Source: Methylosinus sp. PW1
GTDB taxonomy: Bacteria > Pseudomonadota > Alphaproteobacteria > Rhizobiales > Beijerinckiaceae
Assembly: GCF_000745215.1 (NCBI RefSeq)
Contig: NZ_JQNK01000009.1
Location: 868,001-932,000, forward strand
Direction of reading: 5' to 3'
Length of the DNA stretch: 64,000 nucleotides
In this document: positions 33,786 to 42,210 of the stretch, piece after piece
Layout: the number at the start of each line of letters is the position of its first letter
Position numbering within the stretch: position 1 is the first letter of the stretch
Translations under genes and position numbers: made by a program
The notes under the pieces: generated by a model
What the model was told of the DNA's origin: nothing
What the model saw: the letters and a program-made list of their open reading frames with translations, nothing else
Database searches by the model: none

Positions 33786-36281
33786 TCATCGCCGGCGCCG
33801 CTTCTGCGGCTTTTCATATTGATTCCTCTTCACTCCCATAGCCGCGTCCATTTCGGCCATTTCCTCAGGGGACGCCGTGCCTCCCCACCACGCCAAAAAC
33901 TTCAGTGCGCGCGCGTCGCCTTCCGGATCAGGCTCTGAATAATTTGCCGTCGGAATCTTCGGATTCGCTTTTGTAGGACAATCATTCGTGCCGGCCGATG
34001 AATCCGAATTTGAATTCTCGACCGCAGGAACATTCTTCGAGTCCAGTGCCGTCCCATCGCCATTCCCAATTTCATTCACGCGAATTGCCGTCTCCGAAGA
34101 CCTTTCAACGGATGTGGAGATGGAAATCGTAGAAGGCGGAATCGACGGTTCAATTCGTGACGACGACTGGCCGAATCTTCCAAAACGTGAAGGACGGCTC
34201 TTGTGAATGACGGAGCAATTCGAAGCGGACTCCTCGACCGCAGGAATATCGTTCGATGCAGGAATCTTCCCGTCTCCATTCTCGTCGTCATCCACACCAA
34301 TGATCGTCTCCGGAACGATGGATGTCGTCGATGACGGGGACGACGACTGGACAATCCTTCTTCCAAACCGTCGTGGATTCCCTTTCACGTCGATGGTCTT
34401 TGAGACATTCGCATCGACCTCGCCGAGAGATTCCCCACCGACGGTCTTCGAAATAGCCGCGCTTTCCACGGCCTTTTCACCATCGTTCTCGACCGAGATT
34501 CCAACCGTGGCCGACGTCCTCAACAATCCGCCACGCAGACGAGCCAATTGCCGTCCCAGATCGGACTTACGACGTGCGAAATCCGCAATGTCATTCACGG
34601 CCTGAATCTCCAATTCATCAACGCAGTCGTCTTCCATCCACCACGACGGAATCTCCACACCATCTTCATTCGAATTATCGTCTGAAGCCGGCAGGGACGG
34701 AATGACGATGTCGGACGCGACGACTCTCTCGATGCTCGGACGTTCGATCTTCGTTTCGTCTTCCATCTTTTCCCTGCGAATTCCTTCTCCATTCCGGGGA
34801 TCTATAGACCTTCGTTTATCGCGAGAGGCGCAATCGTCCTTTGTTTGTTGGGGAGTCGACCTGTCGTTCATGTATTTATAAGCGGTCGGCTTGCTGACTC
34901 CGGCCTCGCGAGCGATGGACGCAGCCGAGACTTCCTTCCCGGCTTCTCGAAGTCTCGAGATCGCAGCAAGAACGGCGTTGCGGGCGGTCGCCGCTCTGCA
35001 TTCTGCGGAATATTGGGCTCCGACCGCCTGACGCTCGGAAACCGTCTTCAATCCCTTGACGCGGTCCCGGCACGCTCCCCAGTCGCGCCCGTTCGCGGAG
35101 CAGCGATTGGGATCCCATCGCCCGGCGGCATAGAGCGCCACGCGACGGATCATTTTCATCAGCCGCTTTTGCTCGGACTTCTTTTGAAACATATGTACGA
35201 TTTCAGCGACGCATTTCGCCTCGAGGATGTCCGCCAGCGCTTCCGTGTCGCCGATCACGGCGAGATATTCGGGATCTCCGGCATGATGCATCCTTCTCAG
35301 CGAGTCGAAGGCGATGCGCTGCGCCGTGCAAAAGGCCGCATTGGAATCGTTCTTGTCCAATCCCGAATCCAGCGCCGCAGCGTCCCTGGCGAGATCCCCA
35401 TACCGGCGGCCAGTGTCGACGCATTCTGCCCATTCCGTTAGATCGGGAAACGCCGTCCCGTTCCAGATTTCCCTGGTCCAGTGGGGACTGAGCGGGTTCT
35501 TGCCTTTCCCCTCGTTGGCGATCGCGCTGATGTCCGCGCCGAGGTGCAGCAGCGCCGCGGTGCATCCGCGCACTACGCCGTCGAACAGCGCCATGATGCG
35601 CTTGTTGCAGCGCTCGTCGTCGGGGTCGTACCAGACCTGCGAGCCGTACGGCAAAAGCCACCAAAGATGCGGACGCCGCAGAGTTCCGTCATGCTCGACA
35701 AACCCGACCGGAATGTGCGGCAGACACGGCAGATCTCCTCGATCGACGACCTTCTGAAGCTCGTAGCGCAGGTAGGCCATCGAGGGGAAGTCCATGTCGA
35801 GATCGACGCGCCAGCCGTGTCTCATCAGCCGCGTCAGTTCGATGACCGGCATGTCGAGAGCCAGCAATTTGCTGTCTGCCAGCGGCAGGAATCCCTTTTC
35901 ATAGCCGGCATGCAAAGAATTCGCGATGCGCTTTTCGATGAGTTCGTTGGTCTCGTCGCCGAAGCGTTCATGCGTCCGACCGTGGTAGACGCGGGGGGTC
36001 GCCGCGATGAAACGCCGGAGGACGTGCTCCTCCTCGGACGCCAGCCCAATCTCATGGAACGGATCGATGAAATAGGCGCCGACCATCCCGCCCGGCCATA
36101 CGAAGCCGTCTTCGAGACGCTGCTTCACGAGATCCATTCGCGACTGATGGCGCTCGATCGAGGTCTTGGCGAGCTCGGAGACTTCCGCCGTGGTGATCTT
36201 GCGCTTTCGACGCCTCAACTCGCTTCGAATGCCGCGCATGGCGGCATAGTCGGAGTCGAATTTGTCGATGCTGACGTCCAT
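33786..36281 (-). CDS. Large putative replication initiator / primase-like protein
   Basis: 831 residues. Residues about 150-270 contain VDLDMD (Asp160, 162, 164) and RPHLWWLLP (His205), which fit the hhhDhD and sxH motifs of archaeo-eukaryotic primases found in plasmid replicases. Residues 452-471 (VSAASIAREAGVSKPTAYKYM) are a helix-turn-helix. Residues about 520-800 are low-complexity, acidic and Ser-rich with two degenerate repeats of about 60 residues. An intrinsic-type hairpin and an iteron-like region lie directly upstream, which supports a replication role. The primase assignment is inferred from motifs; a different island regulator is possible. The C-terminal half is noticeably AT-richer than chromosomal genes. 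Confidence 0.5.
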   Translation of the reverse strand: MDVSIDKFDSDYAAMRGIRSELRRRKRKITTAEVSELAKTSIERHQSRMDLVKQRLEDGFVWPGGMVGAYFIDPFHEIGLASEEEHVLRRFIAATPRVYHGRTHERFGDETNELIEKRIANSLHAGYEKGFLPLADSKLLALDMPVIELTRLMRHGWRVDLDMDFPSMAYLRYELQKVVDRGDLPCLPHIPVGFVEHDGTLRRPHLWWLLPYGSQVWYDPDDERCNKRIMALFDGVVRGCTAALLHLGADISAIANEGKGKNPLSPHWTREIWNGTAFPDLTEWAECVDTGRRYGDLARDAAALDSGLDKNDSNAAFCTAQRIAFDSLRRMHHAGDPEYLAVIGDTEALADILEAKCVAEIVHMFQKKSEQKRLMKMIRRVALYAAGRWDPNRCSANGRDWGACRDRVKGLKTVSERQAVGAQYSAECRAATARNAVLAAISRLREAGKEVSAASIAREAGVSKPTAYKYMNDRSTPQQTKDDCASRDKRRSIDPRNGEGIRREKMEDETKIERPSIERVVASDIVIPSLPASDDNSNEDGVEIPSWWMEDDCVDELEIQAVNDIADFARRKSDLGRQLARLRGGLLRTSATVGISVENDGEKAVESAAISKTVGGESLGEVDANVSKTIDVKGNPRRFGRRIVQSSSPSSTTSIVPETIIGVDDDENGDGKIPASNDIPAVEESASNCSVIHKSRPSRFGRFGQSSSRIEPSIPPSTISISTSVERSSETAIRVNEIGNGDGTALDSKNVPAVENSNSDSSAGTNDCPTKANPKIPTANYSEPDPEGDARALKFLAWWGGTASPEEMAEMDAAMGVKRNQYEKPQKRRRR

Positions 36282-36300
36282 CGGTGGCTCGAAACAAAAC

Positions 36301-36334
36301 GAGCGCCGAGAGGCCCAACCCCCTCTCGGCGCTC
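36301..36334 (-). terminator. Hairpin with T-rich tail in the leader of the Rep-like gene
   Basis: A perfect 13-bp stem (GAGCGCCGAGAGG with its complement, 8-nt loop) is followed on the minus strand by GTTTTGTTTCG. It ends only 19 nt before the ATG of the 831-residue gene, so it is placed to terminate transcription before that gene: an attenuator rather than an ordinary end-of-operon terminator. Confidence 0.6.
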
Positions 36335-36540
36335 TGAACCGTGCGCAAATGCCTGCGCGACGGATCTCGGAATTCGTTTCGATGCACGGTTGGGACGTGC
36401 ACCACCGAAAATGGCGCCGCCTTCCGCATGCCGCAATAGGCTTTTGCTCGATATATTAATATGTTAAGCGTTATGCCGCTCTCGGACACCCGTGTAAAAC
36501 AGACTCTTTCACACCTTCAGATCCCGCGACGCATCCAGAG

Positions 36541-36696
36541 TCGAAAAATCACTTTCGCGTCGTCGGCGACACATGGAGGCAATTCTGGATACGTTTTCGA
36601 CGCATCGAAAATGCGCGCGTCGCGAGACGCCATGAAAACTTTTTGAAAATATTTTTTCGAGAGCCGTCGAAAATGGGGTTGAAGCGCCTTTTTCGA
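36541..36696. repeat. Iteron-like cluster of TCGAAAA/TTTTCGA heptamers (possible origin)
   Basis: Six exact copies of the heptamer occur within 156 bp, alternating in orientation: TCGAAAA at 36541, 36605 and 36667, and TTTTCGA at 36594, 36654 and 36690. Two adjacent pairs form palindromes (TTTTCGA-4-TCGAAAA and TTTTCGA-6-TCGAAAA). An AT-rich patch with TTAATATGTTAA lies near 36457-36470. The region is the spacer upstream of the Rep-like gene, as expected for an origin or its control region. Confidence 0.5.
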
Positions 36697-36717
36697 CGGG
36701 ATCGACCCCCGAGGGCC

Positions 36718-37053
36718 TCACGGGCAGCGCAGGAAATCGTGCTCGGCGCCGCCGTTGATCCTCAACCCAATCCGCTCATAGTCGCCATCTGAATAGCTCC
36801 GAGCCGTCACCGTGGCGTCCTTGAGACTCGCCCCGAACGCCTTGTCGCACGCGCCTTTCCACGTCACCACGCTGCCGGAGCGACTCACCGAATTGAACCG
36901 GCACCGCAATTCCGGTGACGAGATCTCCTTCTGCCCGATGATCATCGCCGCGAACCCGCAGGCTTCCCCGTCGCTTCCCCAGCGTCCGACAATCGATTTG
37001 GCTGCGAATGCCGGTGTAGAAGCGATGACCAGAACGAGTAGAATTTTCTTCAT
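36718..37053 (-). CDS. Small exported protein of unknown function
   Basis: 111 residues. The ATG at 37053 gives a signal peptide (MKKILLVLVIASTPAFA-A). The mature part SIVGRWGSDGEACGFAAMIIG has three or four cysteines and ends HDFLRCP. It resembles small secreted lipocalin-like or inhibitor-like proteins only in general layout. A nearby ATG at 37062 is an alternative start. Unknown function. Confidence 0.5.
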   Translation of the reverse strand: MKKILLVLVIASTPAFAAKSIVGRWGSDGEACGFAAMIIGQKEISSPELRCRFNSVSRSGSVVTWKGACDKAFGASLKDATVTARSYSDGDYERIGLRINGGAEHDFLRCP

Positions 37054-37133
37054 CGATGCCATCCGTAATCGTTTTACCATTTTGGACCCCCGAAATAATC
37101 GTTTTTCCATGCCTGTAAGCGTTTTTCCATATT

Positions 37134-37897
37134 TCAGACCTCGAGAATCAGCGGTGCGAACGTCGTGTTTTCCGGCAACGCCCCATAGCCTCTAGGCCCG
37201 TAGCCTTTCGGATTGCAGATCACGCGAGTGGCGCCGACCATGTAATCCGACGACGAATGCATATGCCCGTGAATCCAGAGCTTCGGGTGCAGCAGTTTGA
37301 TCGTGCCTTCGAGATTTGACGCGAACGCCGGCGTCAGCGGGTCATCGATAAATTGTGGCGCGATCGATCCGGGATGCGGCGCATGGTGCGTGACGACGAC
37401 GGTCGGGCCGTCGAACGGCTGCAAAAGCTCCGAGCGAATATATGCGAGATCCTCTCGATGACGTTGCAACGCATCCGCCGGCGTGAACTGGCGGTCGCGA
37501 CGTGAATCAGGCGGTGGTCGTTCAGATACCGAGCCGCCTCGGCCATCGCCGCAGCAGGGTCTCCGTAGAGATTGTAGTCAGTCCAGAGCATCGCGCCGAC
37601 GAATCTCACGCCGTCGATGACGACGGAGCGCCGGTCGAGCAGATGTACGGGCACGCCTTGCGCGACGAGTTCGGCCATCGGAATGCTGCCGCCGTCGATA
37701 TTTCTCGAATAAAATTCATGATTGCCAGCGACATAGACAACCGGCCCCGTGAACGCCGCCGAGGCCCATCGCACGGCTTCCGCAGGCGGCGCGTGGATAT
37801 CCCCCGCCAGCACTACGACGTCATGCTCGGGCAGATCAGGCGGCGCCCATCGCGGTCCGTGCTCGATATGCAGATCGGACATGACAAGGATTCTCAT
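37134..37897 (-). pseudogene. Calcineurin-like metallophosphoesterase, single frameshift
   Basis: The first part (from MRILVMSDLHIEHGPRW to LNDHRLIH) contains motifs DLHIEHG, AGDIH and GNHEFY. A frame change near 37497-37500 is needed to continue into RDRQFTPADALQRHREDLAYI and the later motifs VVTHHAPHPGS and WIHGHMH. Together they make a complete phosphoesterase of about 254 residues with all five metal-binding motifs. As it stands the frame is broken by one missing base (or two extra), either a true pseudogene or a sequencing error. It overlaps the upstream small gene by 4 bp. Confidence 0.8.
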
Positions 37898-38118
37898 AGC
37901 ACAATCCCCTTTCCGCTTACGATATCAGCGGCGCGGCGCGCCAGGATCCCACGCTCGATCTCGGCGCGATCCGCATCATATTTTATTTCGACGTATTCCT
38001 CGCGCTCTCCGACCGGCAGAAGGCGATAGATGCGATCCATCGCGACGTCTGCCGATAGTTCACCGGCGCGCCAAGCGATCGCGACTTTGTGGACGGAGCC
38101 TCCGAAGACCCTTCTCAT
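37894..38118 (-). CDS. Small island protein between AAA protease and phosphoesterase
   Basis: 74 residues, MRRVFGGSVHKVAIAWRAGE at the start. It overlaps both neighbours by 4 bp (ATGA at each junction), so it belongs to one translationally coupled operon with the AAA+ protease-like gene and the phosphoesterase. No family recognised. Confidence 0.5.
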   Translation of the reverse strand: MRRVFGGSVHKVAIAWRAGELSADVAMDRIYRLLPVGEREEYVEIKYDADRAEIERGILARRAADIVSGKGIVL

Positions 38119-40181
38119 CGGCTGGCCTCCGTGAAAACGTCGTCCGCCACTGCTGTCTCGGCAACATCCTCGGTCGCCTCGATCAACTCAGCAATCTCCT
38201 CGCCGGTGAGAAACCGCTCGCGATCCGCCGCCTTCGCGAGTCGCAGCAGCGCGGAATGATGCTTGCGGACGAGATCGAAAGTGGTCGCATAGACGGCGTC
38301 GAGCGTCTTTTTGACGGCCGCCTCCGTGGCGATTCGATTCTCGAAATGCTCCTCGTCGATATGCAGCAGCCCCGCCGCGCCCAGGCCACCACGCGTGTGA
38401 AGCGTCCTCGCAGTCGCGGTCGCGGCTTCGATATCCGCGACGCACAATGTCGAAGGCTCGCCGAGGACGACATGCTCGGCGGCGCGCCCGGCCAGCAGGG
38501 TGCCGATGTTGTGATGAAAGTCGCGCTCGAAAAACATGTTGGACTTGCCGACGTGGACGTATCCGCGATCGATATCGAGGAAGTCGATCTGCACTCGATG
38601 CAGATGCGCGACAAGCGCATGTCCGGACTCGTGCAGCGCCGCCCGCCACGGATCGACGCCATGCGGTTTGATCGACCCTCGCACCGCCTGGACGAGATCA
38701 TCCGCAGTCACGCGACGACGAGCGCGCCGAGCGATTCTGCGAGCGTCACGACAGGCCATTTGGATTTCGGCGGGCGTCATTCCTCGGCACGCGCGGGCCG
38801 CACGGGCGTCGTGGAAGCCCAGATGGTGGCGGACGATCCCCGGCAACTCGGCGACGCCGGGCGCGGGGATGACGACGTGGCGGTCCAGACGACCTGGGCG
38901 CCGCAGCGCGGGGTCGATCTTGTCGGCGTGATTGGTGGCCGCAATGACGATGATCCCATCGCGTCCGTTTGCGCCGTCGAGAAACGCCAGCCAAGCGTTA
39001 ATGATCGGCCCGAACCAGGAATCGTTGTGGCCGTTGGCGCCGCGAGTGCCGATGGAATCCAGCTCATCGAGGAAAAGGAGAAACGGGCCGCTCGCCGCCT
39101 TCTTTTTCCACGCGGTGAACTGCTTCTTGAGTTCCTTGCAAACGGAATCGCCGCCCACGGAGTTACCGTGCCAATCGGAATACGTGCTGACAACGAGAGG
39201 CAGCCCACACTCCAGCGCGAGCGCGTTTGCAAACGTCGTCTTGCCGCAGCCGGGAGGTCCGGAGAGAAGGACGCCCTTGTCGACGTCATGCCATCCGATC
39301 CGTCCGTCCTTGTAGTCCCGCAGATCCGCAGCGAGCTGAAGACCCCACTCCTTTGCGGCTCCGAAACCGGTCATCGCCGAGAGCCTTTTCACGACGTCGG
39401 CCGCCGCGTCCCCGATCGGCGCAGCGGATTCCGCGATCATGGCCTCGAGGTCGTCCATGTCGTCGTTGATCTTCGCGGTCGACCGCTTCTCAGCAGCCCG
39501 GATTCTTCGGCGAATGCGGTCCAGCGCCTCGTCGACGGAGATTCCATGGCGCAGCACGGATTGCGTCCACTCGACTGTCGCGTCGACATAGACGTCATCG
39601 AGCGACAGATAATGATCCGAGCGCGTCACAGCCCGAAAGATCCGCCCGAACGTCGCGGGCTCGTCGAGATCCATCAGGATTCGCATCGAGTCGGACATCT
39701 CGACCAGGGACGGCGGCAGCTTGCTCACGCGACCGATCCCGATGACGGTCGCGCACGACTGCCAGAGCGCCGTGAACGTCTTGTCTTCGGCGTCGTCGAG
39801 AACGATGCCGATATCCCGTCCGGAGACCGGGTTCAGGGTGACCCGTCCCTTAAACAAGGCGACGAGCATTTCCTTGACGCAGCCGCCGACCTTCGAATCG
39901 TCCTGCACGATCAGGATGTGGGTGCCGTCGAGGATGCGGTCGTCGATTCCCGAGGCGTCGAGGACGGCGGCGCCGATGATGAGGTCGAGATAGTCGCTGC
40001 GGGCGGGATAGTCGGGGACGATGAGATCGTTGGTCGTCTCGTCGCGGAATTGGTCGGCCCAGGGCTGGTCGCCGTCGTCGGGCTTGGCGGTGGTCGCCGG
40101 CGGGGTATTCAGCAGTTTCAGAACGCGTTGGGTCCAAATGTCCTTTTGCATGGGTTGCACCTTTGTCTTAGGCGCAACCAT
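38115..40181 (-). CDS. Soluble FtsH-like AAA+ protein with HExxH peptidase motif
   Basis: 688 residues. AAA+ module: Walker A SGPPGCGKTT (residues 307-316), Walker B LLFLDELDSIG (368-378), ATNH sensor and the RRPGRLDRHV arginine-finger region, as in FtsH. A C-terminal domain holds HESGHALVAH (His517, Glu518, His521), the zinc motif of M41 peptidases, followed by AGRAAEHVVLGEP as in FtsH. Unlike FtsH there is no N-terminal transmembrane region; instead about 280 residues of unknown type precede the AAA module. The likely role is an ATP-driven protease or remodeller specific to the island. It is the first gene after the tRNA-Thr junction. Confidence 0.75.
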   Translation of the reverse strand: MVAPKTKVQPMQKDIWTQRVLKLLNTPPATTAKPDDGDQPWADQFRDETTNDLIVPDYPARSDYLDLIIGAAVLDASGIDDRILDGTHILIVQDDSKVGGCVKEMLVALFKGRVTLNPVSGRDIGIVLDDAEDKTFTALWQSCATVIGIGRVSKLPPSLVEMSDSMRILMDLDEPATFGRIFRAVTRSDHYLSLDDVYVDATVEWTQSVLRHGISVDEALDRIRRRIRAAEKRSTAKINDDMDDLEAMIAESAAPIGDAAADVVKRLSAMTGFGAAKEWGLQLAADLRDYKDGRIGWHDVDKGVLLSGPPGCGKTTFANALALECGLPLVVSTYSDWHGNSVGGDSVCKELKKQFTAWKKKAASGPFLLFLDELDSIGTRGANGHNDSWFGPIINAWLAFLDGANGRDGIIVIAATNHADKIDPALRRPGRLDRHVVIPAPGVAELPGIVRHHLGFHDARAARACRGMTPAEIQMACRDARRIARRARRRVTADDLVQAVRGSIKPHGVDPWRAALHESGHALVAHLHRVQIDFLDIDRGYVHVGKSNMFFERDFHHNIGTLLAGRAAEHVVLGEPSTLCVADIEAATATARTLHTRGGLGAAGLLHIDEEHFENRIATEAAVKKTLDAVYATTFDLVRKHHSALLRLAKAADRERFLTGEEIAELIEATEDVAETAVADDVFTEASR

Positions 40182-40229
40182 ATACCCCGGAAATACCAGG
40201 CAAATCCGCGGCTGGACCCTAAAATTTTA

Positions 40230-40260
40230 CTGTCCTGAAATTTGACGATTTTCAGGACAG
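40230..40260. promoter_or_regulatory. Palindrome between tRNA-Thr and the AAA+ gene
   Basis: Arms CTGTCCTGAAA and TTTCAGGACAG (11 bp, perfect) enclose a 9-nt loop. On the minus strand it is followed by TAAAATTTTAG. It could be the terminator of tRNA-Thr transcription, or an operator for the AAA+ gene, whose ATG lies 49 bp further on. Confidence 0.5.
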
Positions 40261-40274
40261 CGACCCGGGGCAGC

Positions 40275-40308
40275 GTTGCCCCACCGTTGCCCCCGCCGGC
40301 GTTGCCCC
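40275..40308. repeat. GTTGCCCC repeats at the island end (possible integrase arm sites)
   Basis: GTTGCCCC occurs at 40275, 40286 and 40301. The 20-bp string GTTGCCCCACCGTTGCCCCC (40275-40294) is repeated exactly at 63692-63711, beside the second integrative element. Location just inside the tRNA-Thr border suggests attachment-site arm repeats. Confidence 0.5.
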
Positions 40309-40339
40309 GGCGCAGTATTTCGCTAAACTACTGAAATAT

Positions 40340-40415
40340 TGGTGCCGGTTGCAGGATTCGAACCCGCGACCTACTGATTACAAATCAGTTGCTCTACCAG
40401 CTGAGCTAAACCGGC
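40340..40415 (-). tRNA. tRNA-Thr (anticodon UGU)
   Basis: The minus strand from 40415 reads GCCGGTTTAGCTCAGCTGG, with an anticodon loop TTTGTAA giving UGU, T-loop GGTTCGAATCC and an acceptor that pairs with the 5' end; CCA is encoded (40340-40342). The gene is intact. Its 3' end faces the island at 20-40 kb. Confidence 0.95.
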
Positions 40416-40592
40416 GTCTCGACCGAACGATTTTGCGTTGCGGCGTCGAGCCTCTCTATACGCTGCCGTGTCGTTTCGGAAAAGAGCGCAGCCGCTGGCT
40501 CGGGCGGGCTTTCCGTTTCGAATGAAATGTTCGAGCCGCTCAGCATTCACTCCAGGCGCCGGCGGCGCTTCACGGCCGTCGCGAGTGGAAGC
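40416..40592. other. Intergenic, no gene seen
   Basis: Upstream region of tRNA-Thr and start of the IS remnant. Holds the tRNA promoter; nothing else recognised. Confidence 0.35.
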
Positions 40593-40975
40593 AGCAATTC
40601 TAAATCGTGCCCGCGCGAAAAATTCAGCCTGCGATCTGTTTTTCGATTTCGGGGGGCGGCTTGGAGTCGATCAGGGTGGTCATGAGGGTCCGCCAGTCTG
40701 GAAAGACCAGAGAGGCGGTGATGGTGCGAATGAGCTCGAAGAAACGCTTTCGGGCGCGCTTGGCCTCGCGGGCTTCGACCCACAGTCGCAGACGGTGTGC
40801 ATGGCGAAGGCCAGGAGGTTCATGGCGGCGAACAGCATGGCGAGGTTCTGCTTGCCATGGCCGAAATTATGCTCGAGATGGAGGCGGTCGAGAATCAGCA
40901 CCTCAACCTTGAATCAGAAAGCCGAGCTTTCGAAAACCAAAAATCGCAACCCGGCCACGGCCATTTAGAATTGCT
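40593..40975 (-). mobile_element. Internally deleted IS remnant with 13-bp terminal repeats
   Basis: AGCAATTCTAAAT at 40593-40605 is repeated in inverted orientation at 40963-40975. Between them lies only the end of a transposase gene, so this 383-bp unit looks like a MITE-style deletion derivative. Confidence 0.6.
40624..40911 (-). pseudogene. Transposase C-terminal remnant, frameshifted
   Basis: The minus strand encodes LHLEHNFGHGKQNLAMLFAA followed by MNLLAFAMHTVCD, a conserved end of a DDE transposase. A different frame then gives ARKRFFELIRTITASLVFPD before a stop at 40624. The rest of the gene is absent. Confidence 0.7.
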
Positions 40976-41091
40976 AGAGGGGAAGCGGCGGCGTTGCGCG
41001 GCTCGGAGCGAGATGCTATCTGAAGCTGCAGCGCCGCGGCGAATCGCAATGCGAGAACACGCTGCTTTTCGGGGCTGTGCAGGGCGCTCGC

Positions 41092-42048
41092 ATGGAAAGC
41101 CGCAGAATTCTCGTTACGGGTGGCGCGGGTTTTCTCGGGTCGCATCTTTGCGAGCGGCTACTCGCGGCGGGACACGAGGTCCTCTGCGTCGATAATTTCT
41201 TCACCGGCCAGCGCAGAAATGTTCATCACCTGCTCGATCACAATAATTTCGAGCTGCTGCGCCACGACATAACCTTTCCGCTCTTTGTCGAGGTCGACGA
41301 GATCTATAATCTCGCCTGCCCCGCCTCGCCGATCCATTACCAATTCGATCCGGTGCAGACGACCAAGACCAGCGTGATCGGCGCGATCAATATGCTCGGC
41401 CTCGCCAAACGGCTGAAGGTCAGGGTGTTTCAGGCGTCCACATCGGAGGTCTACGGCGACCCTTCCGTGCATCCGCAGCCGGAATCCTATTGGGGCAACG
41501 TCAATCCGCTGGGACCGCGCGCATGCTATGACGAAGGAAAGCGTTGCGCCGAGACCTTGTTCTTCGATTATCATCGACAGCATAAGTTGAAGATCAAGGT
41601 CGTGCGCATCTTCAATACTTATGGGCCGCGCATGCACGCCCGCGACGGGCGCGTCGTCTCCAATTTCATCGTGCAGGCGCTCAAGGGCGAGCCCATCACC
41701 ATCTATGGCGAAGGCCAGCAGACGCGCTCCTTCTGCTATGTCGACGATCTCATCGGCGGCTTCACCGCGCTCATGGATTCGCCCGACGATATCGTCGGCC
41801 CCATCAACATCGGCAATCCGAATGAATTCACCATTCGGCAGCTCGCCGAGCAGGTGATCGACCTCACCGGCTCCTCCTCCACGCTCGTCTTCGAGCCGCT
41901 GCCGGCGGACGATCCCAAGCAGCGCCGGCCGGATATTTCCGCGGCGGAACGCCTGCTCGGCTGGGGACCGACAATTCAATTGCGCGAAGGGCTGCTGCGC
42001 ACCATCGCTTATTTCGACGAGCTGCTCGGCCGGCCGCGCGAGGGCTGA
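41092..42048 (+). CDS. UDP-glucuronate decarboxylase-type SDR enzyme (UXS-like)
   Basis: 318 residues from the ATG at 41092 (a GTG at 41077 is possible). NAD-binding [10 protein letters not shown] motif, then the extended SDR pattern with [21 protein letters not shown] and YDEGKRCAE (catalytic Tyr-x3-Lys) and [14 protein letters not shown]. These segments are highly characteristic of UDP-xylose synthase, which decarboxylates UDP-glucuronate to UDP-xylose; related dTDP-glucose or UDP-glucose epimerases differ in the PASPIHYQ stretch. The product would feed surface-polysaccharide synthesis. Confidence 0.85.
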   Translation: MESRRILVTGGAGFLGSHLCERLLAAGHEVLCVDNFFTGQRRNVHHLLDHNNFELLRHDITFPLFVEVDEIYNLACPASPIHYQFDPVQTTKTSVIGAINMLGLAKRLKVRVFQASTSEVYGDPSVHPQPESYWGNVNPLGPRACYDEGKRCAETLFFDYHRQHKLKIKVVRIFNTYGPRMHARDGRVVSNFIVQALKGEPITIYGEGQQTRSFCYVDDLIGGFTALMDSPDDIVGPINIGNPNEFTIRQLAEQVIDLTGSSSTLVFEPLPADDPKQRRPDISAAERLLGWGPTIQLREGLLRTIAYFDELLGRPREG

Positions 42049-42210
42049 ACGCTTTCCGATCGCCGTGGACCGCCGGCGAGGGATGATGTTCACCGCGCGA
42101 AGGAGCCCCTTCGAGCAGAAATCGCCTTTGTCGCGAGCATGTGCGCGCGAAGGTCTCACATTCGAAGCCGCACGGCGGAAATATTGCGTCCTCGCCCGTG
42201 ATCGCCACAG

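Noticed and set aside
37749..40238. 829-residue plus-strand frame
   Set aside because: It is the shadow of the AAA+ protease gene on the other strand; the minus-strand protein has clear Walker and HExxH motifs.
42049..42210. Gene between the UXS-like enzyme and the LuxR regulator
   Set aside because: Short frames only, no start context or product; treated as promoter region.
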